A stretch of DNA of 64,000 bases, taken from the NCBI GenBank assembly GCA_039602395.1, contig JBCNJP010000003.1:68669917-68733916 (forward strand). The letters run 5' to 3'. Below the pieces are notes generated by a model. The model saw nothing but the letters and a program-made list of their open reading frames with translations. It was not told where the DNA came from and made no database searches. Source of the stretch: Deinandra increscens subsp. villosa. Taxonomy: Eukaryota > Streptophyta > Magnoliopsida > Asterales > Asteraceae. Within the stretch, counting starts at the first letter, position 1. Every line of letters begins with the position of its first letter. Shown in pieces: positions 44,389 to 56,850 of the stretch. The translations under genes and the position numbers were made by a program.

Positions 44389-46293
44389 TGATGTGTTGCA
44401 AGCACATATAATTTGCCTTTATATTTTCTATAATAATTGAGTTGGTTTTGAGTAATTTATGTGTTTTTTAGTTAAATTATAATATTTGAGTTATAATGTG
44501 GTATTGAGTCATTTTGTATAATTTTGGGTGAGTTTAGTAATTAATTGAGTCTTGTGTTTATTTATATGAATTGTGATTTAATTATGCTCAAATTGATTAA
44601 ATCTATTTGGTTGTAGGTTGACATACGAGTCCAGGGGGATGGTATGACATTCCATCAAAGTTCAGGGACTGACATAGAATTACATTTAAGTTGAAGGGCT
44701 TAATTGAAAAAAAAAGAAATATGAAAACATATTTTGAAGTTTCACGTTGAAAATAAAATGATGACAAAAAGAAAGAAAGAAAATTTGTGGGTTATCATCT
44801 CATGCGTGTGGGCTTGTGTTGTGCCAAATGAAAATTTAATTAGGTAGAAGTGAATGTGGGCTCACAAAGAAAAAAAAGAAGCCCGACGTGGAGGACTTGA
44901 GATAGGTCAGCGACAATTAACATTAAAAAGGGGGTTGCGACACATAATTCGGGGGCATCTGAAAAAAAAAAGGAGCTAGCGAACAAAAGAACCCTACGGG
45001 GTGAGTTATGTTCCAGCCGTCGAAGAATATCAGGAGGGACAAACTTTGAAGGCTAAGAGTGACAAGGATCAAGATAGAAAGCTCGGAAACAATCATTCGA
45101 CTAAGATTTAATCATTCGGGTTTTTCAATCTTCTTGGTTTCTTGATTTTTACTAAACCTACATCATGATTGTTATCAAATTCTTGTACTTTATTATGATA
45201 TTGATTGAATCACTGGTAGTAGGCTAAACCTTCATGTGTCGTCTAGGCTAATTGATGACTATTTCACGTTTTTTGATGTCTTTCGGTTTATGACAAAAGT
45301 ATGTATGGATAGATTTTTTTTAAAGTTCACTAATTTCTGCAATTGATGTGTATGACTACATGTTTTAGGTTTAGAATTGTTAATCAAATTATACTTTGCT
45401 TTTGGATGTCTTCCAGTTTGAGTAGAGTAGTTGAATTGCATGCTCTATGGTTGTGATTTACATGATTGCTAATTAGAGTTATCATTGATTTGGTTGATAG
45501 TTCTTTACTTGGTTCATGTGGGCTACTACCTTTAGACAAATTGGAAGGTGATAAGGGTAATGATTAGTCGGGTTGTTTAACGGTTTAGGATCAAATTATC
45601 CCACAAGGAAATTCCCTAAGTTAGTTAATTAATCTGTTGATTGTGTTAATTGTAGAACTTTAGTGAGGCTTCGTCTATCTTAAGGTGCCCTAGAGTCTGT
45701 CGAAGGTGGTTAGGATAGGTGGGTTGGGACGAACTCAAAAGGTGAACCAATCGGTCAAGCACTAGAATTATCAGTTAGGAACAAGCCGGAAGGTAACCTG
45801 ACCAATCAGTGAGCGTATTCGATCCTTAGGATTTCTTATTGCGTCACACCCGGTAAATGGTCTGGGGTCCACTAGGGAGTTCTTAGAGTTGTCGTTAAGA
45901 TCCTGATTCCATCATCTTTGTCATGGCCGTTAGAAGTTAATAGCGTGATTTAGGAGTTTAGGCCTAGGTGGTACTGTTTCTCTCATCTGGTTTTCTCTGA
46001 GGTTTCCTTTGCTTCCGTTAATTGGTTAATTAGTTAGTTTAGTTAATTTAATTCCTAAAATCAAAAAACCCAAATTTACTCAGTATTCCCATTTCATAGG
46101 TCCTAGGTTAAGTCTTGTTCAGAGTGTCCTGAGGTTAGATATCCGGTCTTCCCTAGCTGTTCTGCAATCCGACAGGTACACTTGCCTTTAGGGTTCAGTT
46201 AAGTTTAGGATTTTTGGTAAAACTAGGTGTGTCTAGGTCTAAGTTAGGTCTAGGTTTTAATTAGTTATATTTAGTGTACTTCCGAACACATCA
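44389..46293 (+). repeat. 3' LTR of element 3
   Basis: 1905 bp, TGATGTGTTGC...GAACACATCA. It is followed by ATATG, the target duplication. Confidence 0.9.
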
Positions 46294-46298
46294 ATATG

Positions 46299-46938
46299 TT
46301 AAGGTATTATTTATTTGCTTTGACAAATGGAGCCCACACTATCAGACATATTCAGACATTTTTCTTTTCTGCGTGTGATTACACTTGTGAATTTCACATA
46401 GTGTTTTGAATTAATGATATCGTCAACTGTGTTTTATGCAAAAAGAAATAAGAACGTTAAATCGTCTACCTTAAGGTCGATCTTTCGATATGAAAATAAG
46501 GCCTCGGATTAAACAAAATAAGAAAGATAAAACAAGTTGAAATTGTATAATTCAACAAAAATCAGGTTGGCTTGTAAACACACAGGGAAAGTCCGATGAA
46601 TTATACGAAACACCAAGAAAAATAAAGCAGAACCTTAATTGAAAAAACTATCAGGTCGATACTCACGTATACGTAGAGATAGTCTGATCATTTAAGAAAA
46701 TTAAACAAGTTTAAATCTTTACAAAATGAACACATGTATACACAATGACTTCTCATTTTTTTTCACACATTTTTTTATTTGTCATGAGATACGCTTCAAG
46801 ATGTTGTCCACTAAGTCAAGCATAGCATTTAATGTATATCACATTTGAATACTTTTTGATTTGCCGAGCCTACCTAGCACATCAAACAATGGTCTTATGG
46901 CTTTTTCATCTTGTAAATACCTGGACGGATCTTACTAC
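46299..46938 (-). other. Copia A internal noncoding region, resumed
   Basis: Continues 30220-30929 and is colinear with 47950-48560 of copia B. It contains the repeats built on TCAGGTCGATCTTTCGATA / AAAGTCCGATGA. No ORF is present; it ends at the LTR of copia B. Confidence 0.6.
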
Positions 46939-47267
46939 TGCATGATTTGATCAAAACTATCAACACAGATGTAAATAAAGCTTGCTTTATTGATTTCACT
47001 AAGAGATGATCACAAAGAGTTCTAGAGAGAGAATACGCACTCATTTACACACACTTAAGAGTGATAGAATGACAAAACTAGCTAACTCTCTCTAACACGA
47101 ACTATTTATACTGCGCATTAAGTCCAGCGTACCATCCAACGTACCATTGGTACGTTGGCTCCGTACCAACTGGTACGGCCCATGGTATGTTGACATTAAG
47201 ACTCACACATGCTCTAATCTAGATACAATACACGAGACACAATGCAGCATAGGAATATGCTGTAACA
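46939..47267 (-). repeat. 3' LTR of copia B
   Basis: The minus strand starts TGTTACAGCAT at 47267 after the polypurine tract AAGGGGGAGTT. A TATA-like AGTATAAATAG is at 47102-47112. Two perfect palindromes lie upstream of it: 47136-47158 (arms CCAACGTACCA / TGGTACGTTGG) and 47161-47178 (arms CCGTACCA / TGGTACGG). The low-coordinate boundary is approximate. Confidence 0.65.
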
Positions 47268-48950
47268 AACTCCCCCTTAACGTGTAGTGTATCTATCTAT
47301 CTATCTTATTCCAACTAAACTTCAGTCTTTAATCTTCAGCATCGCTGCGTCTGATCTTCAACTTGAAATCTTATCAGAAATAGAGTTTGCATGACTGGAT
47401 CACTCTTTAATAACCTTTGAACTTCAAGATCCACTTGTGAAAGATATTACAAACTCCCTCTTTCACCATGCTTGAGTCTTGTCACACAGAACCTACAAGT
47501 TCAGAAGACATAAACGCGGCTTTCCTTTTCTTTTTGAAAATTAATTTAATCTTGGCGCAAAACTTCTCTTCGAGAATCCAAGATATAGTTTTGAAATCAT
47601 AATTTTGTATCTTGTATTGATCGATCGATCGAGAACAAATAAGAAACAAAATCTTTTTGGATTTTTGAAATACATCAAAACACACCGAAAATCTTTTTGA
47701 CTTTTCTAAATTTATGCTAAAACACACCTAAAATCTTTTTGGAATTTTAAGATATGAAACATAAATGCAATACTGAATCAGACACTATTTTTGTCCTTTG
47801 CGAGAAAGATCACAACTTGGAATCATATTGGTCATAACATGTTGATCTACACTTCAATTTCAATTACTTCAGCACATAAGTCATGTTGATTATTGGTATA
47901 ATTTGTCCATTTTAAACTCAGGCAAAATCATACTCATAACATCTGGATATGTTATTGTATTGACTAAGTTGCTTTGACCAATGTACCCCACACTATCAGA
48001 CATACTCAGATATGCAACTTATCACACTTTGTGATTTCACTTGTTATTTAACACATAGTGTTTGTATTCATTATCTAGTCAACTGTGTTCCATGCAAAAA
48101 GAAATAAGAACGTTAAATCGCCTACCTTAAGGTTGATCTTTCGATACGCAGATAAGGCCTCGGATTTAAGAAAATAAGAAAATAAAAAAACAAGTTGAAA
48201 TTGTATAACCCAACAACAATCAGGTCGGTACTCCCGTACACGCAGAGAAAGTCCGATGACTTATACGAAACACCAAAGGAAATAAATCAGAACGTCAAAC
48301 GAACAATAATCAGGTCGATCTTTCGATACGCAGAGAAAGTCCGATCGTTTGACAAAACAAAGAAAATCAAACAAGTTTAAATCTTTGCAATATGAACACA
48401 TGTATACACAGTGACTTTTCATTTTTCTTTTTCCACATATCTTTTTCTTGATATCTTAAGATACGCATCAACATGTTGTCCACTTGGTCAAGCATTAGTA
48501 TTTAATGTATATCACATTTGAATACATTCTGATTCAATGCCGAGCCTACCAAGCACATCGAACAAATGATCTTATAGCTTTTTCATCTAATTTATCCATA
48601 AGTTAAACACATAAGCCAATGTACCATCATTTCCCAATTACGTCGGATACAATTTCTTATTTTTCAATGTTTTTGTATTTTTCTGTTTTTCAATGTTTTT
48701 GTAATTTTCCGTTTTTCTCCCCCCTGAAGATATAAACTCTATTTTTGGATTTTCATTTTAACAAAAACACAAAGACACTATTTTTGGTTTTTCAATTTTC
48801 TCCCCCTAAACTACATACGAAATGTAAAAGAAAGAAAATTGACCAATCGATACTGATAACTTTCAGTTTAAGCTTTCTAAAAAATTTCAATTTTGTAATA
48901 TGTAGTATTGAAATTAAGTTACGCAGGAAACTCCACTATCAACAACTACT
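47268..48950 (-). other. Copia B 3' noncoding region
   Basis: About 1.7 kb between the gag remains and the LTR, with no pol. It holds about three units of roughly 95 bp at 48100-48360, built on CAGGTCGATCTTTCGATACG and AGAAAGTCCGAT, and stretches of TTTTTCAATGTTTTTGTA near 48660-48710. Confidence 0.6.
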
Positions 48951-48999
48951 TGAAGCGCGAACTTCACAATCACCGACAGGTCTTCTTGAAGTACCTGCA

Positions 49000-50448
49000 C
49001 ACTGGATTTAAATGATTAGTATTCAAAGGACCCGAAGCACAAAGCTTCTGGTCGACCAGTGTCTTCAAAAAAATCATTTGCAGCCTTGCTGACTATTTTA
49101 GGTCACCACTGCATTTTCGCTTTTTCAGTTTTAGCGGAGTCATCATCCTGTGATGAACCACCAACACTTGAATCAAATTTGAAAAATTATTTCTTCTTAG
49201 AATTTGTTTTTGAAGGTCTTGAATCAGTAAAAATTCTGCCCGATCCATCGTTTAGATTGTGGTTTGCCCTGAAATGTATGACATCGAGCATCAGATTCAA
49301 AAATATCAGAATAATAATCAAATACTTGAAACCTATTGGCATGCACCCGTTTGGAAGTACGACTTCGAGGTGTAGAATTAGATCCAGATGAAGAAGATTC
49401 TTTCAATTGTTGGCCAACTCTGGAATTACTTTTAGAAGACTTCTTATTTGGTGGTTTACCTCCGAATCCTTTCTCCATTGTAGAAATGAAAACTTGAACC
49501 AAATGATAAATTTGTTCAAGATTTGTACCTTTCTTTTCTTTTTGAGCTTTCTTGGACATATTCTTTAGGATATTCTTTTCAAATTTCTTGTACTCACTAC
49601 CCAAACCGGATTGCTTTTATCCTGGTAGCGTTGATAAATCAACTTGAGAACCCGAAGAACCAGTTTTAGCAATCTGAGTAAATTTGGATTTAATACCCTT
49701 CAAGTTATTAGCTTGAACTAAATCAGCAGCCAATTTTCCCTCAGTCACTATCTTTCCATCCTTCTCCACTATCTTGTCATCAGAAATTTCTTTATCAATT
49801 ACAGTTCCACCAGAAACAAATTGAACACCAGTTGGTAAAGAGTCCACTTTCTTGTTCGAAGGTTGTGATTTATTCTTCTCAGATTTCTCAGACACAAATT
49901 CAGAATAATCTCCAAATATACATCTGAAGAATGAATATCAGCTAGAGCATCAGATTGAATAACTGGATGTGGAATTTGATTATACTCTTCACTTCTAAAA
50001 ACTTCTTGAAATTCTCATCTTTGCACAAGTAACTTGTGAAAGAATGTAAATTTTTCAAATTATTCAACTGCCTCTTTAGATCCAACACTTCAACACTCAA
50101 ATCATATATTTTCTTTTGCGCTTCACCCAACGTTTTTTTCTGAATCGATTAACTGTTCCGAAGCTCTGTTGAACAAAAACTTTTCTTGTCTCATCTGATT
50201 ATGTTCATCATACACCTCTTGAGTTACTTTATCCACCTGCCCTTTATAAATTTCAACATTCCTTTTCAATAATTTGTTATCATGTGTCAATTTTATGACT
50301 TTATCTAGTAATTTGGAATGTTCCACTTGACGATCATTTTCCACAGCAATAACTTCATCATGAGCTTTCTGAAGTTCATCATATGATTGCTGAAGCGAGT
50401 CCAAATTTGATTTTTGAGTTGTTAAACAAAACATTAAAATCTTCAATG
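49000..50448 (-). pseudogene. Copia B Gag, C-terminal half
   Basis: Minus-strand pieces: a long coiled coil at 50440-50123 (LQQSYDELQKAHDEV, KLLDKVIKLTHDNKLLKRN), continuing at 50120-49942, then a Lys/Ser-rich segment (49895-49617) and a tail (49604-49224) ending GKPQSKRWIGQNFY. This matches the C-terminal extension of SIRE-like copia Gag. Frameshifts and stops separate the pieces. The N-terminal half is at 56048-56850, separated by K copy 2. No protease, integrase or RT follows. Confidence 0.65.
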
Positions 50449-50687
50449 ACCTCCTTGGCTCTCCTCTCAATCATAAACTCGCAGCCCCTAATGAGGAGGT
50501 CAAGTGGGGTTTATATAGGCACCCCAATGGGTTTACTATTGGGCCCCTTGTGGATCATAAACCCAATAGTAAACCCAATCATAAACTAGCCTAAATACAA
50601 TAGCAAACTAGCCTATGATTCTAATGAAACCCTCTAAGCCCAGCCCAACTTATTTAATATTACAAGCCTCATAATCTAGCCTCTACA
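50449..50687 (-). repeat. Truncated 3' LTR of K copy 2
   Basis: Matches the first 239 bp (minus-strand sense) of 55584-56047, with a 6-bp deletion in a run of AAACCC units. It stops at AAGGAGGT, where copia B gag resumes. Confidence 0.85.
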
Positions 50688-53080
50688 ATCTTCCCCTAGG
50701 TTTGTGATATTAAAAGTCTTCGATCTTTGAACTTCTTCTTCTTGACTGGCTGGCATGGATGTTGATGAAGATTCTTTCCGCAGAAATCTTCAATGGGTTT
50801 CATGACGGGCACTTGGGACTTCCTCTTGATCAGCATCAGCTTGAACTTCTTGAAATGAACAAGCAATGAAATGGAGGACTCTCATTGACTTACTTCTTGA
50901 AAGAACTGGTTCTTGCTGAATCTTCGGTAACTGTCTTGAATCTCCAAAACAATTAGAGGTTAAATTTTGAAAAACCTCTAACTGTGAAGAACTTGATTGT
51001 TGAACTTCAAACTTCATGAACTCTGACTGCTCTCTATATCATTTTCTTTTTCAAAGATTGACTTGAAATCTTCAGCTTCCCGTAAACTTGTGAGCATTTT
51101 CTTTGAAAAACTTTTGAAGCTTTTGGATACTTGTAAAGACACCAACAACTTCCCCTGAACAGTTGCTTTTCAGATGGAAGTCTTGTCCGGCTGGTTCTTT
51201 AACTTTGAGCAGTAGCAGCATCAGCAGCATCTTTCTCTCATCAACCTGTCTGACACACATTTGAAAAAATATACTCCACCAGACATTTGATGACCGGTCT
51301 TTGGGTTAGGAGGTTCAAATTAACATAATTTTAACCAAAAACCCTAATATAGATTACGGGTTTTCTATAAAACTTCCCCTAAACCCAAGACCTCTAAAGA
51401 CTTCCCCTTAGCTGATAACTTCCCCTCAGCTAAGGACTTCCCCTGAGATAATACATATTATCTTCGAGTTCCCTTCTGATACTATGTATTATGGAAGTCT
51501 TTTCGGATAATACTTATTATCCTCCCTCCTTCCCCTAAAAATTTGTCAAGATCTGACGGAGGAAGTCTTTTCCATTAGATAATAAGTATCATCCTCGAGT
51601 TCCCTTCGGATAATACTTATTATCCCATACTCCTTCCCCTAAAAATTTGGCAAGATCTGTCGGGGGCATAATGTCATGCATTAAAACCCATAAAAAACAC
51701 ATTTTGGCTTCTCAAATCGACCTGGCCAAGACGAAAACACACCAAAAAGAAATTAACGACTCACACACGAAAGATATAAACTAAACAAATACTTACCAAA
51801 CCAAACATGAGAAAGTTTACAAGGGATCAAACCGTATGAATCTGACTGAGGAATCCTTTTCAGCTTCAGTTACTCAACTAGTCCAGGTGATTGCCGGTAT
51901 ATTTGTCCGCTTTAAACTCAAACCCGTTTAATCCCAACCGAATGCGTCATGTTTAATTTATTACAATATTACCATCATGTTTAATTATCCCCACACCCAA
52001 GCGTACACATCAAAACCTACCCAACCTCAGAGTTTATTGAGGATTCACAAACCCCCAGCTTGAGGAACCATGCAATACCGTTATGACTACCACTTATTTC
52101 ATTAACCATCAGTTGGTGATCAGGTCGGCCGCTAAGCATGCAAAGAAGACCAACTGAGTGATTATTTATTCTCTTTTCTTTTTTTTTCATTTCTTTTTCT
52201 TTTCTTTTTTTATTTTATTTTTTATTATGTGGTGTAGTCATGACAGCAGAAACATGGCGTGTGAGAGAGTGAATACTAGGTAATTACCACTCTCAACCCA
52301 TTTTTGCCGGGACTCAGTCTTTTAAACCATGCAACCTGGGATGGGAAACTAAACATATATATCTTTTAAGTTCACTGCACTTTCATTGGAGGCCATAAGT
52401 TTAGGTCGAGCCTACCGAGCATATCACCGTGGAGCTTGCCTTTCACTTCCGCCTTACGCGTGTCAGCCATCTCTAACCCGGACATTCATTTTACTTCCCC
52501 TAAACTTCTCAAAAACAAGACACAAACAATTAAAAATTGAAAAGCACACTATGTTTTGAGGGGTCAACTTTTTCTTCATCTTTACATTTCTTCCTCTTGC
52601 TTTTTGATTTTTAATGTCACAATCTTGTGAACATCATTTTTTTTAAATAAAAAATAAAACACACAAACACACTTAAAAGAACAAATCACAAAATTTTGAA
52701 GATATCTGGCCAAGCTAACTTTCAAAGTATTGATTTGAAAATTTTAGAAAATTGGGTTTCATGACATGCACACTTCATTGCATTTGAAGTCAAACACATA
52801 ATAAATCAACAGCTTAATTGAAACCTTAATGAAATAGGTTTGACTCGAAAGACCCTTTGTTGCCTCATCATTCAAAAAACCAAGTTAAGAACAGTACCTT
52901 TCATGCTGATTTTGACCTTTTACCTCTCAATGAGACATACCTTCCATTTATAGATTACTTGACATGACATGAAGATATGTCTCCTAAACTGTGCCTGGAA
53001 CAATCACTTATCAACAAACAAATTAGTAATAAAAACGTTAGTGATAATCCTCCTTGATCGTTCCTGCACAGAGTGAGAGA

Positions 53081-55006
53081 TTAGTTAGCCATTGGTACCC
53101 AGGCCATTGTTTTTCTGGGTACACCTGAGGAATCAATAAAGGATACTTCTTGTAAGAACATCCCCTTTGAGAAATCAGGAAGTTGTGATGAAGCTGCCTT
53201 GATTTTTGGTTTCCAAGTTTCAGGTGATTTAACATTTGTTTTAGTCACTTTTGGAGTTGTGACTTTAGGTATTTCAACCTTCTTCGTTTTAGATTTATTT
53301 TTCAAAACAGTTTTTGTTTTAGTCACCTTTGGAGTTGTGACTTTAGGTATTTCAACCTTCTTCATTTTAGAATCATTTTTCAAAACAGGTTTAGTTACCT
53401 TGGGAGGAGTAACCTTGGGTTTTTCAGACTTTGGTTGTTTCGAAAATGGTTTCTTCACCTGTTTTTGGAAATTTTTGTAACTTGGAAAACTGTTGTTTTG
53501 ATTTATAGATTTTCTTTCAGCTTTGGCAGCGCCCCAATGTTGATCAGAAGGTTTAACCTTAGGAGCAACAGTCTTCCTTTCCTTAGGTGTTTGCGCCATC
53601 ATTGGCTTAGACTTTACAGACTCCTGAGATGAAACCCTTTGACTTTTCGGAAAATAGGGTTCATAGAGGCGATAAAGACAGTTTCTAGCAATATGACCAG
53701 CGATGCCACAATTAAAGCAAGTCTGCTTCTTTAGATAGAAGTCAGACGTGTACCCATTTGTCTTTGGTGGCTGATATGGAGCTGGTTTGCCTTGTGTCTG
53801 CTTCTTTGTTTTGATAACAACTTCAGATTTGACTTTCTGCTCGTTTGTCGAAGCCTGTGTCGAACCTGTCTTTACTGTCTTTATGCTTCCTTGATTCTTT
53901 GACGTTGAAGCACCATTCTTGCAATTACAACGACAACTGCATGATCCAACGGAAGAAATGGGAGACACAGCTACTCCCTTGAGTTTTTCATTCTTCACTC
54001 CAGCTATTTGTTTCATACTTGGATGCTTGATGGTGATCTTTGGCCTCTCAACTTTAGGTTCACTTATCACTCCATCGGTTATACCCTTGAACTTGGAGGA
54101 GAAGGATGGTAATTCATATCCTACATCTGGTTCTTGGTCAAACATTGATCCAGATGTCATAAAGATCTTCCCCTCAGGCCGTGTCGTCAAGATCACCTTT
54201 TCCCTTTTGACTTCGTCAATTACTTTGAAGCATGGGGTTTCAATTTTAGGGTATGGTTTCAACTCTATCCCAGCATCATCAGACTTAGAGCTATGACATA
54301 TGTTATACTCCTGGCACTCAGCATCATCTCTTGATACGTCCTCTATTCTCCCTTCACCATATGTCATGTTTGCCTCGTTGTCTATTTCCTCTTGAGTCAA
54401 TGGTGTAGTTCCAATCAAGACACTATCAATAGGAGGAGCAGCTTCTCTATAATCAGATTTGGTTCGTTCAACTTGATCCTCACTAAGAAGTATTCCTATA
54501 ATGTCTCTGGGAACTGGTGGAGGAATGATGCTGTTCGCAGACAGAGACTTATCAGACTTTTCTGATCCAAACCCCGTTTTATCTTTCCCAACTTAGCCAG
54601 TTACAACAGCAAGTGACAATTCCTTTCCAGCATCGAGCATTCTTTTGCTTCTCATTTGATTCATATCAAATTTAACTTGCAACTCATTGTACTTATGTGT
54701 GATCTCATCTACCTGATTCCTAAGCTCAGCTATTTCTAACTTAGCATTGTCATACAGGAGAGTTTTCTCAGTTGCCAGTTTTTGATATTTTACTATGTCT
54801 AGCTTTTGTGCTTTAACCTTCTCCTCATTCTTTAGCCATCTACCCTTAAAAGAGCTCCTTTCACACTTAATCTCAAACAATTCTATCTCATAATTTTTAC
54901 ATATTTGTCTAAGTCCAGGAATTATACGAGCACAAGTAGGATTGGGGCATATCTCAGTATTGTCAACTTCAGCTGCGAAATCATCCTTGTTCTCAACCGA
55001 ACTCAT
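53081..55006 (-). pseudogene. K family Gag-like ORF, copy 2
   Basis: A frame of 642 codons from ATG 55006 broken by a single TAA at 54593-54595. Features in order: the Cys-containing segment CPNPTCARIIPG, a coiled coil (about residues 45-130), an acidic middle, the Cys cluster SCSCRCNCKNG, the intact zinc knuckle CFNCGIAGHIARNC, two units of the KKVEIPKVTTPK repeat, and the MAWVPMAN terminus. It lies about 560 bp downstream of the primer-binding site. The stop is at a different place from those in copies 1 and 3, so the copies were inactivated independently. Confidence 0.78.
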
Positions 55007-55565
55007 TTTCTTTCTTTAGATATGCAGCTTCTGAAAATTTTGAAAAATCGGCAAAAACGGCAAAATCTGTTTCCGATTGAAAACCCTATTTCCGATCGTA
55101 AACACCCATTTACGATTTTTGACAGCCTGGCCGGTCGTAAACACTTGATTACGATTGAGTTAACACCGGATCGTAAACTCCTGATCGTAAACTCTCGATT
55201 CCGATCGAACAGGATCGTAAATACCGAATCCGATCGTGATGGATCTTAAACACTCGACACCGATAAGAAAATGTCGTAAACTCCGATTCCGATCCAAGCA
55301 AATCGTAAACACTCTATTTCCGACTGAAACGAATCGTAAACACTTAAAAATCTCGTCTTGAAGTCGTAAACGTGATTCCGATGAAGATCTTCAAGCAATG
55401 CAGTCGTAAACACTCAAAGAAACCCAGAAAAAAGTCATAAACACGAAGAACAGCAGCAGAACCAATCGGAAACACCTCCAGCAGCTTCAAATCTTCAAAA
55501 ACCAAAACTTTTTCCAGAAAAAATAGCTTGAATCCAATATCGTGAGAACCTCGAAACACTCGTTT
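55007..55565 (-). promoter_or_regulatory. K copy 2 leader with GTTTACGA array
   Basis: On the minus strand GTTTACGA recurs many times between 55060 and 55430, colinear with the array of copy 3 (57455-57830). No other coding is credible. Confidence 0.75.
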
Positions 55566-55568
55566 CTT

Positions 55569-55581
55569 GGCTCTGATACCA
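55569..55581 (-). promoter_or_regulatory. Primer-binding site of K copy 2
   Basis: The minus strand reads TGGTATCAGAGCC two bases after the LTR end, complementary to initiator tRNA-Met. Confidence 0.88.
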
Positions 55582-55583
55582 AT

Positions 55584-56047
55584 TGTAGGTCCGGAATCAA
55601 CAACTAATCACGATATTTTAATCACAAACGAGTGTGGAATCCTCGTAGGTGATTGATTCAAGATAGAGAAGAGAAGAAACACGAAGAATACGATGATTAA
55701 ACGCTAAAAACTTGATTTTTGCACACAAGAAACCTTGTCGAGTACAAAACAAGAAATCGTAAACTTGAACTCTCTCTCTAGTTTATGATTACGATCATAA
55801 ACACCTCCTTGGCTCTCCTCTCAATCATAAACTCGCAGCCCCTAATGAGGAGGTCAAGTGGGGTTTATATAGGCACCCCAATGGGTTTACTATTGGGCCC
55901 CTTGTGGATCATAAACCCAATAGTAAACCCAAACCCAATCATAAACTAGCCTAAATACAATAGCAAACTAGCCTATGATTCTAATGAAACCCTCTAAGCA
56001 CAGCCCAACTTATTTAATATTACAAGCCTCATAATCTAGCCTCTACA
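55584..56047 (-). repeat. 5' LTR of K copy 2
   Basis: 464 bp, TGTAGAGG...GGACCTACA on the minus strand, nearly identical to 56851-57315. Perfect 15-bp inverted arms lie at 55883-55897 and 55916-55930, next to a TATA box. Confidence 0.9.
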
Positions 56048-56850
56048 TTATCTTCATCCAACTTTTTCTTAAGCTCTACAAACTTTTCCATCAACACACT
56101 CTTTTCTTCTACTAACTTTTCATTTGCCTTGATAATCTCATCAGAAGCTGCACACTTCTGTTTTCTAACTCTGCTTCCTGCTTTGTCTTTTCAACACTCA
56201 ACCCTTCTTTTACTTGAGTCAATTCCCGAATCTTTTTATCCTTTTGAGCACAAAATTCACAAGTTGACTCATAACCACTAACTTCCGAATCAGAGTCACT
56301 TGATTCAACTTGCATAGTGGCTATAAAAGCAGATTCATCAGGAAAATCTTTAGACCAATAATAACCTTCTTTAGTTTGAGATATCGTAGCTTTAACTTCT
56401 TTATTGTGATCATGCGTATCCGAAGTACTCAGTGCAGATGACGATTGGTTTCACTCACGAGCAAAATGTCCTAGCTTGGAACCTTTGTAACATTTAAGCT
56501 TTGACTTATCCAAACCAATTTTTTCTCCTTGAATAATAGATTTCTTTCCATGTTTCTTCATAAATCTTCTTCCTTGCTTAACTAGTATAGCAAACTGCCA
56601 ATCCAAATCTAACTTATGCAACTGATCATCATCTATCTGAGTTAAGTCGTTGGCAAACAAACCAGATTTACCGATTTGGCTAAAAATTGACCCAGAAGAG
56701 GATAATATGAAAGAAGAGAACAATGCAGCTAAATCTTCTACTGTTTGAACAGGAATAGAATTGTTTGTTGATTTGTCACGAATAGTGAAACTACAACCTG
56801 GTGAATAACCAGAATTTTCAGATTTTCCAGCAAGAAGAGCTGTTGGAGCA
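56048..56850 (-). pseudogene. Copia B Gag, N-terminal half
   Basis: The minus strand encodes LTQIDDDQLHKLDLDWQFAI and RRFMKKHGKK, the end of the copia Gag domain. A zinc knuckle CYKGSKLGHFARE follows, in which the second Cys is Gly and the last is replaced by a stop. An acidic Ser-rich stretch (56315-56250, SSDSDSEVSGYES) and the beginning of a coiled coil come next. It is cut at 56047 by K copy 2 and at 56850 by K copy 3. Confidence 0.78.

Larger units (their letters stand above)
30930..46293 (+). mobile_element. Element 3: Athila-related non-autonomous Ty3/gypsy element
   Basis: LTRs at 30930-32785 and 44389-46293 run TGATGTGTTGC...CGAACACATCA, flanked by ATATG at 30925-30929 and 46294-46298. 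The primer-binding site is complementary to tRNA-Asp, as in Athila elements. Without the hAT insertion the internal part is only about 3 kb and holds two short ORFs but no RT, RNase H or integrase. It is therefore a compact non-autonomous derivative, now swollen to 15.4 kb by a hAT that itself holds element 4. Confidence 0.87.
50449..56047 (-). mobile_element. Family K copy 2, inserted in copia B gag
   Basis: 5' LTR 55584-56047, primer-binding site at 55569-55581, leader 55007-55565, Gag-like ORF 55006-53081, noncoding 3' region, polypurine tract 50688-50700, and a truncated 3' LTR 50449-50687. It has the same structure as copy 1 and likewise lacks pol. The 3' LTR is cut after about 239 bp, so the target duplication cannot be verified; the base five at the other side are TTATC. 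Confidence 0.85.
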
